From Massariosphaeria phaeospora (taxonomy: Eukaryota; Ascomycota; Dothideomycetes; Pleosporales), in contig JAADJZ010000038.1 of assembly GCA_011032825.1 (NCBI GenBank), positions 186,001 to 250,000 of the forward strand: a DNA stretch of 64,000 nucleotides, written 5' to 3'. The notes beneath the pieces were generated by a model. The model worked only from the letters and a program-made list of their open reading frames with translations. It ran no database searches and had not been told where the DNA came from. A program made the position numbers and the translations under genes. Below are positions 33,700-44,218 of this stretch, piece after piece; within the stretch, counting starts at the first letter, position 1; each line of letters opens with the position of its first letter.

Positions 33700-34143
33700 T
33701 TAAAGTTCTTCAGTAGGCTGAAACCTCACTTGCAGCCACCAAAATCCGAGTAGCCCTGCGAAGATCCGAGCCGCCCAGACATCGAGTCTTGGGAGCTCGT
33801 GTCCGTGCCGCGCTATCCAGATTCGCATGTCCAAGTAGTTGATGTACAGCGTCAGGCACAGAATGTGTAGGTTCAAGTATAACAAGTAAAGCTCGCAGAC
33901 TGAGCACCCGGCAAGGACGACGCAGAGAAATACCACGTATTTCAGATCGCCATTTTGTGCCGCATGCATGAGAGTACGGACGAATAACCAGTAGCACAAG
34001 AACCTGTAGATTCGGGCGAGCCGAGATAACCACGAACTGTTATAGAAGACTGTCGAGCAGCTTTCGAATACTGCCGCAAGCTTAGCGTAGCAGGCCGTAA
34101 TCCAGTTCATGTTGACGAGTTCGCCGTCTTGCGGGTGGTTCAC
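33700..34143 (-). CDS. Small hypothetical membrane protein
   Basis: Uninterrupted 147-residue frame with Met start. Two hydrophobic stretches, at about 71-105 (VVFLCVVLAGCSVCELYLLY, then LNLHILCLTLYINYL) and 121-137 (AARIFAGLLGFWWL), suggest a membrane protein. No family is recognised and no intron is needed. It sits between two BTB-like loci. The alternative is a chance open frame. Homologues or transcripts would decide. Confidence 0.4.
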   Translation of the reverse strand: MNHPQDGELVNMNWITACYAKLAAVFESCSTVFYNSSWLSRLARIYRFLCYWLFVRTLMHAAQNGDLKYVVFLCVVLAGCSVCELYLLYLNLHILCLTLYINYLDMRIWIARHGHELPRLDVWAARIFAGLLGFWWLQVRFQPTEEL

Positions 34144-34877
34144 CGTTTGGCTGAGAGAGTGGGCCGGGTGAGCTGGGTTGAAATATTGGTGATGTATATG
34201 CGAGGTGTCTTCGCCAAAACTTGGGCGAGGACGTTGTTTATTTGCCTGCGTCGCACCTGCTGGAAGTCGCCATCCGCGGTACTGTTACGTCATCACTCGC
34301 ACCTGCCCAACATCAGCATCTCGCAATCACGACAGTAGTTCACTTCCCTGGGTATCGGTCAGATTGCCTTTATAAGGCAGCTAGGTGAGAAGTTCTCCAA
34401 AGCTCAAACTTGCTGCGGAGAGCCTTATTCGAATTCCGCGTGAGCTGAGTGGGTGCTCCGTTTTTGGAGCCTCTCAGAACTATGGTTCATCAAGATGACT
34501 CCCATAAGACTTGCGCTTCTTTTGTCCTCGTCATCTCTTCACACACAGCAGCTAGGGTGAGGGACTCTCATACTACAGCGACTCTCGCTTCAGTATAGCC
34601 TGAGCAGCGCCGAAGGGCGTTACCCCGAAAGGCTCGATCTTTCACCACCTTTCATCTCGTTCATCACTTTGCGATTGTCGTGAAGGTGTTCATGGTATGA
34701 TTTCAATTTGCATTCGTGCTTTCACACGCTAAGCTAAGCCCAAACAGTATAGCGCGTTCGCTTGACATCGGACAACGCCGGACGCATCCGACATCATCCA
34801 TCAACACGCCTGGGTTTCCATCTCAAGATACATCGATTCCATCAATTCCGCCACCAATCGCCTCAGAAATCGGCAGC
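34144..34877. other. Intergenic, no gene supported
   Basis: 734 bp between the membrane-protein start and the 3' end of locus 5. No feature recognised. Confidence 0.45.
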
Positions 34878-36764
34878 TCACTCCGAATCGGACCCGCTGC
34901 TTGAGTCGTCGCTCGAATCGCTATCAGCCTCGGGCTCGGGCTCGGGCTCAGATTCGTCCACCAGCACATCACCCCAGTCTTCGTCCGCTCGATCCTCAGT
35001 GGTGTTTTGATTGTAAGCCTTCTGTAAGGTCTCTGCAATATCCGCGATTTCCATCTCAAGCGATTCCTCGTCTGCGTCGTCGTCCTCGTCTGGCTCTATC
35101 TCGCGCAACTTTGTGATGAGGAGGCGACGTGCAATGGCGTGGAAGTCTGGAAGGGCGGGCCCGTCGGGTTTCTGGCGCTTGCAAACCGCCCCAGCACGAT
35201 GAAAGTGATAGGTTTTGCAGAAATTATCAAAGGATAACTCGGTCGGAGCCTCACTCAGACCGCGCTTGACCAGATAGTTGAGCTTCCGGCGCATAATCGG
35301 ATGTGGCGGATACAACCCGTCGCGGAAGACCTCTACATGGCCCATTGCGTTGATCAGATGAGCCCAGAAGTCTTGCGCTGGGTCGTTCAGCTGGGTGGTA
35401 CGATACAGGTTGTCGAGGTCCGACGGGTCGATCTCCAGCTGGACGTCCTTCGCACACATGATCCGCCAGTGGTTCAGGACCAGGTTGTGGACGTGCTTGT
35501 CCTCGAACTGCGCTGCAACGCTGTACAGCTCGGCCAAGGCTTTGAAGTCCCAGTCGATCCGTCGACAGGCTGCCTGCTTTTCGAAGATGCCGTTCTCGTT
35601 TTCATGGAAGGTCAGAGCAAAGTCGTAGGTCGGCAATTTGCCCAGTCGTTTTGGTGAGACACATTGCACGTACCGGTCAACTGCGAAATGGTCAACCCCA
35701 ACGATCTTGGGCAAGACGCGGCGGTTGGTTGCGAGCACTTCAGCAACCCAGCCCGAGCTCTTGCGGGCATGTCGCATCAGCACGTCAACGCGGCCGACCG
35801 CACGCCCTTCACGGTTCTCCACCAGGATGGTCATCCATTCGGCGTGCGAGCCTTTGGGCGCCGGCACATGGGCATTGACATAATGATCGAGGCCACCCGC
35901 CTCCACAAGGTCGGCTCGCGGACGCAGGTGCCGGTAATCCGACTTCTTCTTGGTGTCGATCCCACGCGTCACTGCTCTATTCGGCCCCTTCGGCCCCTTC
36001 GTCCCCTTCACCCCCTTCACACCCAGCCGGCGCGGAGGACGCGTGGACGGAGCCACGCTCTTGCGAACACGCTTTGGTTTGGGCGGGCCGGCAGCGTAGA
36101 TAATGTTCTGCGGGTACGTGGGGTTAGCCGCATAATACTGAGCCTTGCGCAGACGGTAGCGCTTCTCCATCGCAGCCGATTTTGATTCCGTCCCAAACAA
36201 CCTGTTGTATTGCGCGGCGACTTCGTTAAAGACGAGTGGGCCCGCGGTAGTCGAGTGGGTACCGAACGGGTCGGGCTTGTTGTTGTCGCGCGCGTGCATA
36301 ACGAACTCGACCTGTTCCTCTGAGAGTCGCTTGTTGTCCTCGATCTGTTGTTTCTTAGCCTGCTTCCGAGCTTGCACTAGTTTGGACTGCTCAACCTTTG
36401 CCTGTTTGGCCTTATCGGTGGCTTTTGTGTGCTTGCGGGTGCGCTTGGGGCGGCCGTCCGAAGAAAGATCAAAGTCGTCGTCGGCTTCATCTTGCACTTC
36501 TTTGTCTGACTCATCGCTCTCGTCGTTGTATTCGTCGCCGCTGTCATCGCGCTCATCTGGCAATTGGTCAACATCGCTATCCCAATCAAATTCGTCAGAC
36601 TCTGACGGGCTCAAGGGTGGGGGAGTCGGACCATCTTTGGGGCCTTCAGCCAGCCGTTTGTCGCGAAAGCGCTTCTGGAGCTCTTGCACGTATGTCATGC
36701 GAGGTTTCTTATCTTTGCTGCCGTCTACAGCTGCATCCAATGCCTGGCGCTTGAGACCGCCCAT
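34878..36764 (-). CDS. Long BTB-like family member with collagen-like GxKG repeat (locus 5)
   Basis: Single exon, 628 residues. The N-terminus is basic (KRQALDAAVDGSKDKKPR), followed by acidic/basic low complexity (DGRPKRTRKHTKATDKAKQ) and, at ~250, a short GVKGVKGTKGPKGPN repeat. The folded part at ~330-500 has VGVDHFAVDRYVQCVSPKR, WDFKALAELYSVAAQFEDKH and DPAQDFWAHLINAMG. These align in pattern with the long relatives at 24.5 and 41.3 kb. The motif CKTYHFHRAGAVCK follows at ~515. The C-terminus is a Glu/Asp/Ser tail (DESEPEPEPEADSDSSDDSS). A TATAAAAGG element on the coding strand at 36824-36832 lies ~60 bp upstream of the ATG. Low-complexity charged ends suggest a nuclear protein; this is inferred only. 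Confidence 0.7.
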   Translation of the reverse strand: MGGLKRQALDAAVDGSKDKKPRMTYVQELQKRFRDKRLAEGPKDGPTPPPLSPSESDEFDWDSDVDQLPDERDDSGDEYNDESDESDKEVQDEADDDFDLSSDGRPKRTRKHTKATDKAKQAKVEQSKLVQARKQAKKQQIEDNKRLSEEQVEFVMHARDNNKPDPFGTHSTTAGPLVFNEVAAQYNRLFGTESKSAAMEKRYRLRKAQYYAANPTYPQNIIYAAGPPKPKRVRKSVAPSTRPPRRLGVKGVKGTKGPKGPNRAVTRGIDTKKKSDYRHLRPRADLVEAGGLDHYVNAHVPAPKGSHAEWMTILVENREGRAVGRVDVLMRHARKSSGWVAEVLATNRRVLPKIVGVDHFAVDRYVQCVSPKRLGKLPTYDFALTFHENENGIFEKQAACRRIDWDFKALAELYSVAAQFEDKHVHNLVLNHWRIMCAKDVQLEIDPSDLDNLYRTTQLNDPAQDFWAHLINAMGHVEVFRDGLYPPHPIMRRKLNYLVKRGLSEAPTELSFDNFCKTYHFHRAGAVCKRQKPDGPALPDFHAIARRLLITKLREIEPDEDDDADEESLEMEIADIAETLQKAYNQNTTEDRADEDWGDVLVDESEPEPEPEADSDSSDDSSSGSDSE

Positions 36765-37245
36765 GATGGTTGGTTGTTAGAGGGAAGGTGTGGTGAGGAG
36801 TTGTTTGGGAGGAACAACAACAACCTTTTATACGGGCGAAAAACTCATATTGACGTAGTGAAAGGTTGTAGCGTGAGTGTCTCGGCGGTTGTTGTGCGCA
36901 ACCAACTCGCCAGAAGATTCTGAGAGTACAATGCGAGAAACTATTGTGCGGTGGAAAAGAGATGGAACAGTCAAGTGAAGATCAGATCGCAGTACGAGAA
37001 AGACGCGGTAGGGAATGGACAAGTGAACAAACATTGGTCTATTGGTACTGTATTGGGAGACACGGAGCGAGAGAGGGAAACCTGAAAAACATGTGGTGTC
37101 TAACTACCACGTGGAAAGTCGCGGACCGCCAAGAAAGAAACGAAACGAATACCAACTTCGCACACAACAAAGACTTTCACAGGAGGAGACAAGTGAAAAA
37201 ACGAGACCCTGTTGATTAGAGCGCGTCACCCTGACGACGAGCGAC
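36765..37245. other. Intergenic, promoter of locus 5
   Basis: 481 bp containing the TATA element for locus 5 and the 3' side of the coiled-coil gene. No gene seen. Confidence 0.5.
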
Positions 37246-38391
37246 CTACTTCCGCCTCAGCATCCCAAACTTCATCCGCATAACGTTGAGCAGATCCGGC
37301 TTCTGGCTCAACTGCCCCAGAAACATTTTCACATCCTCGGCAATCCCCGTCAGCGCGCCCTGCATCTTCTTCGCCGTGCCAAAAACTCCCTCAATATGCT
37401 CCTTCACGGCCAGCTCTTCGTCTCCCAGCCCCTCAGAGTCCATAGCCGCATGCACAAAGTGGAAAGCCTCGAGCTCCCGGTATGCAGAGTCCAAGGCCGC
37501 CTGCAGCGTGTCCGGCAGCCATACGGGCTTGTTCTCCTTGGGCAAGAGCAGGCTCTGGAAGATGCGCTGATAGATTTGGATGATTGCGTAGCAATGGTCG
37601 TAGTAGTTGCGCAGCGGCACGATCTCGGAGACGGTAGCTGCATTTCGGCGTTGGCAAGCTTGTATATGGCGCTCGCGTGCCTGTATACGGTTGGAGAGGC
37701 TGTTCACCGCGTCTGCGGAAGTCTTCGTCTCGGTGTCCAAGCTGACGACTACGTCGGTAAGCTGTTTCTCGATCACGTCGCTTTCCACCTCCAGATTCTG
37801 GTACTGTTCCTGCATGTCTGCGATGGAGTGCTCCAGCTCCATAAGCTTTTCCTCCTTTGCCGCCAGCTTCTCGAAATCCTGTTCGCGCATGGAGTCGTAT
37901 GTCGCGGCGATGGTGCGGTTCTCTTCGAGCAGCTTCAAGATTATGCTTTTTTCTTGTTCCAGTTCTTTTTCAAGCGATTGGATGGTTTTCTGCTTGTTAT
38001 CGGCAGCGACTTGTTTCTTCTGCGCGTCCTGCCATTGCTGCTGATACTTTGTGGCGCGCTCCTCGGCAGCAGTTGCGAGGTTCTTGTAGAAGTCGGCCTG
38101 GTTTTCCATGAGGCCGTATTCAGTCTTGAGCTGCATATGGTCGCCCGGCAGGTCTTCAACTGCCTGCTTTGCGACCTTCAGCTCCTTCTCCAGCTCCGAA
38201 TTCTGCTCTTGCAGCTTGGCTTCGCGCTCCTCAGCCTGTTTGATGTACTCGCGGGCGTTCTTCAGTTCGTTCAACTCTTGGAAATGGTCCAGCATCTCCT
38301 GCGGAATAACATCCTGCACCTTGTGCTGATTCGACTTCACCTCAGCCAGGACGGCGGCTATCTGCATCTGGAGTTCTCCTATGCTCGACAT
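37246..38391 (-). CDS. Coiled-coil protein of unknown function
   Basis: Single exon, 381 residues. Residues ~1-250 are almost continuous heptad-like helix: EYIKQAEEREAKLQEQNSEL, EKELEQEKSIILKLLEENR and KLMELEHSIADMQEQYQNLE. A more globular C-terminal part follows (ATVSEIVPLRNYYDHCYAII, IFQSLLLPKENKPVWLPDTL, and AYRELEAFHFVHAAMDSEGL). It ends in a basic tail (MRMKFGMLRRK). There is no signal peptide or membrane segment, so it is presumably cytoplasmic or nuclear. No family was recognised; a structural role is suggested only by the coiled coil. Confidence 0.75.
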   Translation of the reverse strand: MSSIGELQMQIAAVLAEVKSNQHKVQDVIPQEMLDHFQELNELKNAREYIKQAEEREAKLQEQNSELEKELKVAKQAVEDLPGDHMQLKTEYGLMENQADFYKNLATAAEERATKYQQQWQDAQKKQVAADNKQKTIQSLEKELEQEKSIILKLLEENRTIAATYDSMREQDFEKLAAKEEKLMELEHSIADMQEQYQNLEVESDVIEKQLTDVVVSLDTETKTSADAVNSLSNRIQARERHIQACQRRNAATVSEIVPLRNYYDHCYAIIQIYQRIFQSLLLPKENKPVWLPDTLQAALDSAYRELEAFHFVHAAMDSEGLGDEELAVKEHIEGVFGTAKKMQGALTGIAEDVKMFLGQLSQKPDLLNVMRMKFGMLRRK

Positions 38392-39513
38392 AGTGAGAGT
38401 ACAGTGATGAGGTCGAGGAGTGCAAGTGTTGTTGGGGCTATAAGCGGGACATGTTACTGTACTGACGCATATATGGACTGCGACGCTTCAAAGACATTGT
38501 GTGCGCATGATGCAAACTGCTCATGAAGCGTATGTCTTGCACGTTGTTTGTGCACAATGGCTTAGTGGCTCGGGTTCAGGCGATACAACGCGAACTGAAC
38601 CTTTCGCCCATTGGCCGGCGTATGTACCGCCTCATCACGTGACATTTACTCTCAGCTTTTTCCCAACTTCACTCCAGATTTCATCTCTTTTATTCTTTGT
38701 TCCACGTCTTCAAGATTATCTCCACGCAAACAGAAGTTGTCTCCGCATTTCATGGCAATGCAAGGGGTTTGAGCCTAACCCTCAAAGTAGTGTTCGTGTG
38801 GCGTAAGTACTATTCTGAGTACACCGGAATAAGATATCTGTGGATGAAGTTGGATGAGACTGTGAGTTGACCTTTATTTCTGTTTGATCTTCTCTCAGTG
38901 GCGTCGCTCTCGCGAACTGGAGGACTACAATGTTGACACATTTCTTAGTCTTATACGCAGAAGCTTTCGAGGTTGATATGGACACATCCACATACAAGCC
39001 TGGATTCGGACTCAATAGGTCTTATAAAATCTTCGCCTTCATGAATACCGACATAGTATAGTACAGATTTTCACAGAATCGATTAGCATCACCTGACCAA
39101 CGAGGCCATCTCCGCGAAACCCAACGCCCAAACCTCAACCATTCTTTCTTATCTCTCCTCGTCTGCCTTGATCATCCGAATTTAGTTCTGCCACTATTAC
39201 CCCCTTCTGCAGCTGCAAGCACAATCCCTAACACCCTTGATGTTCTCGCCCAATCGCTTAATCAGGATTCAGACATCAGCGTTTTCCATATTAATTAAGT
39301 GCGACAACACCTCCACTCGTCTCGAGCACGTCTATATGAAGCCGCGCACTTTGAGTCAACGGCAGTTTTAACGGGCCCTAGAGATAGATGCGATGTGCAT
39401 GTGCGGAAATATGTTGGGATTTTGCAGGCCTGGGCCATGCTGTGGGTTAAGTATACAATGAGGACAGTGGACTTCAACTTCGGCTCGTTTCCAGAATCCC
39501 GAACAACAAACAC
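38392..39513. other. Intergenic, divergent promoter region
   Basis: 1.1 kb between the divergent coiled-coil (-) and DUF1996 (+) genes. No supported gene or repeat. Confidence 0.5.
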
Positions 39514-41115
39514 ATGATGATGCAGCAAACTCTTCTGACCGCGCTGGCCCTCCTGGGCGTCGCCAACGCGCAAGCCTACACGCAAACCCACATGATGCGC
39601 TTCGGCTGCTCGCAGCTCGTCGTCGAGCGCCTGGACCCGCTCGTAAACCCCGGCGTCGTCGGCACGCCGCACACGCACCAAATCGTCGGCGGCAATGCCT
39701 TCAAGGCCGACATGAAGCCCGTCGACTACGACCTACCCTCGCACGCGAACTGCACAACCTGCACGTTCAGCGAGGTACATACCCCATATCCCCACCTTCC
39801 ACACTGCACAGCAAATATTGACCCCTATTTAGGACCTCTCTAACTACTGGACCGCCGCCCTGTACTACCGCGCGCCCCAGAACGGCACCTACAAGCGCGT
39901 GCAGCAGTTTGAAAACGGCGGCCTGCGCCAGCGCGGCGGCATGACCGTCTACTACATCGCCCCGTACGACGGCGTCAGTAACGTCACGGCCTTCACGCCG
40001 GGGTTTCGCATGCTGGCTGGCAACCCGACGCTGCGCGGCGCCCAGGGCGAGTCGCGCGGCATCTGCCACCGTTGCTTCGAGGGCGCGAACTTCGAGCCGT
40101 TTGGCGGGGCGCCGTGCACGGGGAACGACACAACGAGCCTGCCGAACCATTTCTGCGCGGGGGGTATCCGGTATGGTTTGGTCTTTTTCTTCCCAGTCAA
40201 TCTACCGAACCCATTCATCGTACTAGAAATCAAGCCAAGCCATGTCCACTAACGATGAGTGGTCGCTTAGCACCCAAGTCACCTTCCCCACGTGCTGGGA
40301 CGGCGTCAACCTCGACTCGCCGGACCACCAGTCGCACGTCGCCTACGCGACCATCCCCTTCGAGCCGTACTTCGAGCCGTTCCCCACGCGGCCCATCACG
40401 CCCGAGCAGAACCGCGGGCAGTGCCCGGCGTCGCACCCGGTCAAGCTGCCGCAGCTGATGTTCGAGGTCATGTTCGATACGCGGCCGTTCAATGACAAGG
40501 CGATGTGGAATGACGATGGCGGCCAGCCGTTTGTGTTTAGTATGGGCGATGCGTGAGTTGTGCGTTTCGTATGGTTTGGTTCCCCGCCCTTGGCATGGTA
40601 ATGTATTGTCGATAAAGAAGACGAGAGGCGATCCTCTGGATAGTCTAAGCGTATCGAGTATACCTGGATTATCTATTCCGGGCTTGGAGAAAGCAAGAAG
40701 GCTGCGCTGAGCCAGAACACCACATGGACGCGAAACCTAAAAAACAAAGTCGGAAGATCTAACTAACTTTTCCCTTTCTACATGCAGCACCGGCCACGGC
40801 AACCACGGCGACTACATGTTCGGCTGGAAAGGCGACTCACTGCAACGCGCCCTCAACGCGCGCTGCGACAACGACCACTGCCGCGAGCTGCTGCGGCAGA
40901 CGGACGAGCAGGCCATGGCGTGCCGCCAGCCGCAGACGATGGTCGAGGATGTTGGCGATGGCGATTGTAAGTGCTCCTCTTCTCTCCGATCGCTGCAGGG
41001 ACGGGGTGCGGGGTGGTGTGGGAGGGGGAAAGGGGCAGGGGGGGTTTTGAAGGGTTTTGCTAATGGTGATTTGTTAGGGCTGGAGAGTTTGCCGGGGGGT
41101 GTGGAGATTAATTGA
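39514..41115 (+). CDS. Secreted DUF1996-domain protein
   Basis: 365 residues. Exons: 39514-39774, 39833-40170, 40271-40552, 40788-40966 and 41078-41115; introns 58, 100, 235 and 111 bp, phases consistent. Met1, Met2 or Met3 could be used; all give a signal peptide ([16 protein letters not shown]). The DUF1996 fold covers nearly the whole mature protein: [54 protein letters not shown], then [26 protein letters not shown] and [16 protein letters not shown]. Paired Cys residues suggest disulfides. The family is abundant in secreted fungal proteins and its biochemical role is not established. The last exon is only 38 nt. Confidence 0.92.
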
Positions 41116-41335
41116 GAGAGAGAGGTGAGTGGGTGAGTACGGGGGGGAAGATTGCGTGGGGAAAGGGAATTGGGATATATTCGAAGGTGGGAGGAGAGAA
41201 TGTTGAAATTGTTCTTCCTTGGCCATCCGTCATCTATCCCAGATTAGGTCACTCCTACCTACCAATTCCCGCTCACTAATCGCCCAAAACCCTATTTCTT
41301 TACCAAAAACCCCAGGCTAGTGCTAGGATGCAAGC

Positions 41336-44218
41336 CTAAAGACACAAGTCCATCCCATCTTCGTCGTCCTCGACATACTCCTCCACTTCTTCCTCTTTGT
41401 CTTGCAAATCCCCCGCGTTACTCTCACTGTCACTGTCACTGTCATCCTCATCCTCGTCCTCACTGTCCACCGCCTCGCCCGCCTTCTTCATCTCATCCCT
41501 CCACGCCTTCTCCCTCGCCCACCTCGCCCGCGCCTTCTCCTCCACCTTCACATTCCGTGCTTTCTGCGCAAGGTAGTTCTCTGGCCAGAACGGATCCTCC
41601 TCGCTCGCCTCGCGGGCCCTGCACTCCAGCGTCTTACGCGTCGCAGCCACAGCCGCAGCCGCCACGTCCTCCTCTGCGCGGTCCTCGCTCGCCGCCGTGT
41701 TATTGGGCGTCCAGTACGGGTTCTTGTAGCCCGGATGGCACGGATAGCGCTGCGCCGCGTCGGCAGTGCCGGCATGCCAGTACAGCGGATGGACCTGGCG
41801 GTTGCGGCCGAGCGTGACGGTGCGCAGCGAGGCCCAGTGCCAGTCGGGGTAGCGGGCCGGCAGGGCGCGGAACTCGGTGGGCGTGAGTGCTCCGCTGGAG
41901 AACTCCCAGTTGTCGATGCCGGCGAGGGACAGCGTAGTACGAGATACGGCGTGGCCGGCGAGAGCGAACAGCGCGACTTGGCGGTCGTCGCGGCTGCGGG
42001 GGAAGGCGCGGCGCGTGTAGCAGGGCTGGGCGGTCGTCGTCGTTGTCGTCGCGTGGGAGTGCGAGTGGTACCACTTGCAAGCAAGCTGTGGGTCCGCCGT
42101 GTGGAGGATGTCGGCGGGTCGGGAGGGCGGTGGGAGCGCGGCAGTGCTGGCATCGAGGAAGCGCTGTTTCTGGCGGGCGGCGAGGTTGGGGATCGCGCGG
42201 ACGAACTTGCCGCGAGAGACGGTGCTTGAGAAGTGCATGTCGATGGGCAGGCCGCGGCCATGGCACGCGCCGAGGAACTCAACACAGTACTGGTCCTGCT
42301 CTCCCCGGATCTTGTCTGCTGCAGCTTCGCCCTTCGCAACGAGGATGTCGAGCAGGAGCGTGCGGATAGGATCATTCGCCTTGGTGTCTTGCCACAGCTG
42401 GTTGACATGGCACGGCTCGAACTCCAGGAAGCGCGGCACATCGACGTTCGCGGACATGGGCAGCTCGCCCGAGCGGTACTGGTGCTGCAGATTCGCCTCG
42501 TCGAGGAACACGCGCCGCAGCGCGTCGGCGACAATATCGCACACGTGGTGCGTCTGGAAGCGCGCCGCCAGAGCATACACGCCGAGCAGACTGGCGACGT
42601 CCCAGTTCGCCTTTTCGTCGCAGTACCGCTTGAAGTCTGGGCCGAGACTGGCGTCTTCGAGCTTGTATACACGGGGTGGGAGGCGGTCCCATGGGTACGG
42701 CGCGAGGAAGCTGGTGAAGAGGTCGAAGTACGTTTCTGTCGTGTTGCTGATCTGCTGGGACGTGAATGCGGCTTTCAACACGGCGGCGTCGAGATACGGA
42801 CATGCGGCTGTGATGGCGCCGAACTCAATGTGTCGCTCCACGATGTTCTCCTCGCAGAAGCAGTTCGCAGCGTCGAAAGTGTCCTTTGTGCGGAGCAAGA
42901 CGCGCACGAAGTGGCTAGCCTTGAGCACGATGGCAAAGCCCTTGTCCCGCGCAAACACCCTCTCCTCCTCCTGCTCAGGCGTCTCCCCCTTGCGCGAAGT
43001 CGGCACACCCGCGTCATCCAGCCCGGCCGTATTCTCCGCGAAGTACACGCCCGTGACCTGCAAGACGGCCAGATTGGCACAGCCCATGGCCTTGCGCACC
43101 GTCTCGGGGGAGCTGATGCGCGCCGTAGGGTCGCGAGCCTTCATGTCGGCGACGATGTCGTCGTAGCTGGGGCGCGTGGCAGCTGGGGCCCACGGCCGGC
43201 GCGCGAGGTAGCAGTTGATGTGCATGACGGTGAGCGCCTTCGGGGAGGCCTTGCGGATGTAGTCGAAGTTGAAGGGGCAGCGGATGGAGGTCGGGTACGG
43301 AGGTCGGGGCTGCGCGTACGGCTTATCCCAGTGCGGGTTCAAGGCGTGGGGAGGGAGAGGAGAGTCGGGCATGAGCCATTGAGGGCGCACGATTTCGAAC
43401 TCGATCACGGAGGGTTCAGCGGGTTTGGTGGTGGCCCCTGGTTGGGTTAGCAATGCAAAGGATGGAGGGGGAAAGGTGGACGTACCAGCAGGAGCGGAAC
43501 CAACTAAAGCTTGAAGGGACTTTGGTGTCTTCTTCTTGCGAGGCCGAGCCGGTGTAGTTGCCGCAGTGCCCTTCACATCGTTCGCGGCATCGCCATCGCC
43601 ACCTTCAGAAGTCTTCGGCGACGCAGCAGCAGGTTCGCCATCAACCTTCTTCTGCCGCTTGCGAGCCGGTGCAGAGCTCTTAGTCACGCCAGAAGTCTTA
43701 CCATCATCCTCGCCAGTCTCAGTGCTCAGTCCATCAGCCTTACGCTTTCGTGTAGCCTTCGGCTTCTGAGCAGCAGTGAAATCAGTCGCACCGAGTTCTG
43801 CAGCAGTCTGAGCATCCTTGGCCGCCTTCGGCTTGCGAGGAGCTCTCGGCTTCGCTAGTGCTTTCGGTGCCTTTGGTTCTTTCGGAGCTTTCTGGGTCTT
43901 GGCTGCTTTGGGTGCTTTCTTCGGAGGCGCCGTTGGCATCATGCCCACCATGTCGTCCACAATCATCGTCTTGCGTGTGGTCGTCTCCATAGCTAGGGAT
44001 GCAGGCTTGAGCATGCCATTAGATGTCGCCATGCCGATGACATGCGGCTTCGAAAGCAGGACTCCCGAATCAGGCATTGTCGGACGTCCGCTTACATGCC
44101 TGGCTACCGGTGTATTCGTGAAAGCGAAGCCCCGGGATGGGTCTTTGCCTGACGTTGCAGTGTTCATGTCGTAAACCGACGTTGATTCAGAAAGTGGGTA
44201 GAGGACTGTCGTGTTCAA
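41336..44218 (-). CDS. Long BTB-like family member with CKWYHSHSH...C motif (locus 6)
   Basis: Open for 960 codons. A consensus 48-bp intron (43438-43485, donor GTACGT, branch GCTAAC, acceptor AACCAG, phase 1) lies inside the frame. The likely product is therefore 944 residues, with 960 if retained. The N-terminal ~250 residues are Lys/Ala/Pro-rich (KAPKAAKTQKAPKEPKAPKA) and basic, so probably DNA- or chromatin-associated or nuclear. The folded part has HFVRVLLRTKDTFDAA, YFDLFTSFLAPYPWDRLPPR, WDVASLLGVYALAARFQTHH and NDPIRTLLLDILVAKG. These match the pattern of loci 2 and 5. CKWYHSHSHATTTTTT...PCYTRR at ~700 carries the family motif with a spacer insertion. The C-terminus is strongly acidic (DSEDEDEDDSDSDSES). 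Met18 (44167) is an alternative start. Confidence 0.72.
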   Translation of the reverse strand: MNTTVLYPLSESTSVYDMNTATSGKDPSRGFAFTNTPVARHVSGRPTMPDSGVLLSKPHVIGMATSNGMLKPASLAMETTTRKTMIVDDMVGMMPTAPPKKAPKAAKTQKAPKEPKAPKALAKPRAPRKPKAAKDAQTAAELGATDFTAAQKPKATRKRKADGLSTETGEDDGKTSGVTKSSAPARKRQKKVDGEPAAASPKTSEGGDGDAANDVKGTAATTPARPRKKKTPKSLQALVGSAPAGTSTFPPPSFALLTQPGATTKPAEPSVIEFEIVRPQWLMPDSPLPPHALNPHWDKPYAQPRPPYPTSIRCPFNFDYIRKASPKALTVMHINCYLARRPWAPAATRPSYDDIVADMKARDPTARISSPETVRKAMGCANLAVLQVTGVYFAENTAGLDDAGVPTSRKGETPEQEEERVFARDKGFAIVLKASHFVRVLLRTKDTFDAANCFCEENIVERHIEFGAITAACPYLDAAVLKAAFTSQQISNTTETYFDLFTSFLAPYPWDRLPPRVYKLEDASLGPDFKRYCDEKANWDVASLLGVYALAARFQTHHVCDIVADALRRVFLDEANLQHQYRSGELPMSANVDVPRFLEFEPCHVNQLWQDTKANDPIRTLLLDILVAKGEAAADKIRGEQDQYCVEFLGACHGRGLPIDMHFSSTVSRGKFVRAIPNLAARQKQRFLDASTAALPPPSRPADILHTADPQLACKWYHSHSHATTTTTTAQPCYTRRAFPRSRDDRQVALFALAGHAVSRTTLSLAGIDNWEFSSGALTPTEFRALPARYPDWHWASLRTVTLGRNRQVHPLYWHAGTADAAQRYPCHPGYKNPYWTPNNTAASEDRAEEDVAAAAVAATRKTLECRAREASEEDPFWPENYLAQKARNVKVEEKARARWAREKAWRDEMKKAGEAVDSEDEDEDDSDSDSESNAGDLQDKEEEVEEYVEDDEDGMDLCL

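Noticed and set aside
37396..38526. 376-codon plus-strand open frame
   Set aside because: Antisense of the coiled-coil gene. Leu/Val-rich because the opposite strand is Glu/Gln/Lys-rich.
42233..43450. 405-codon plus-strand open frame
   Set aside because: Antisense shadow of the BTB-like gene at 41336-44218, with no motif of its own.
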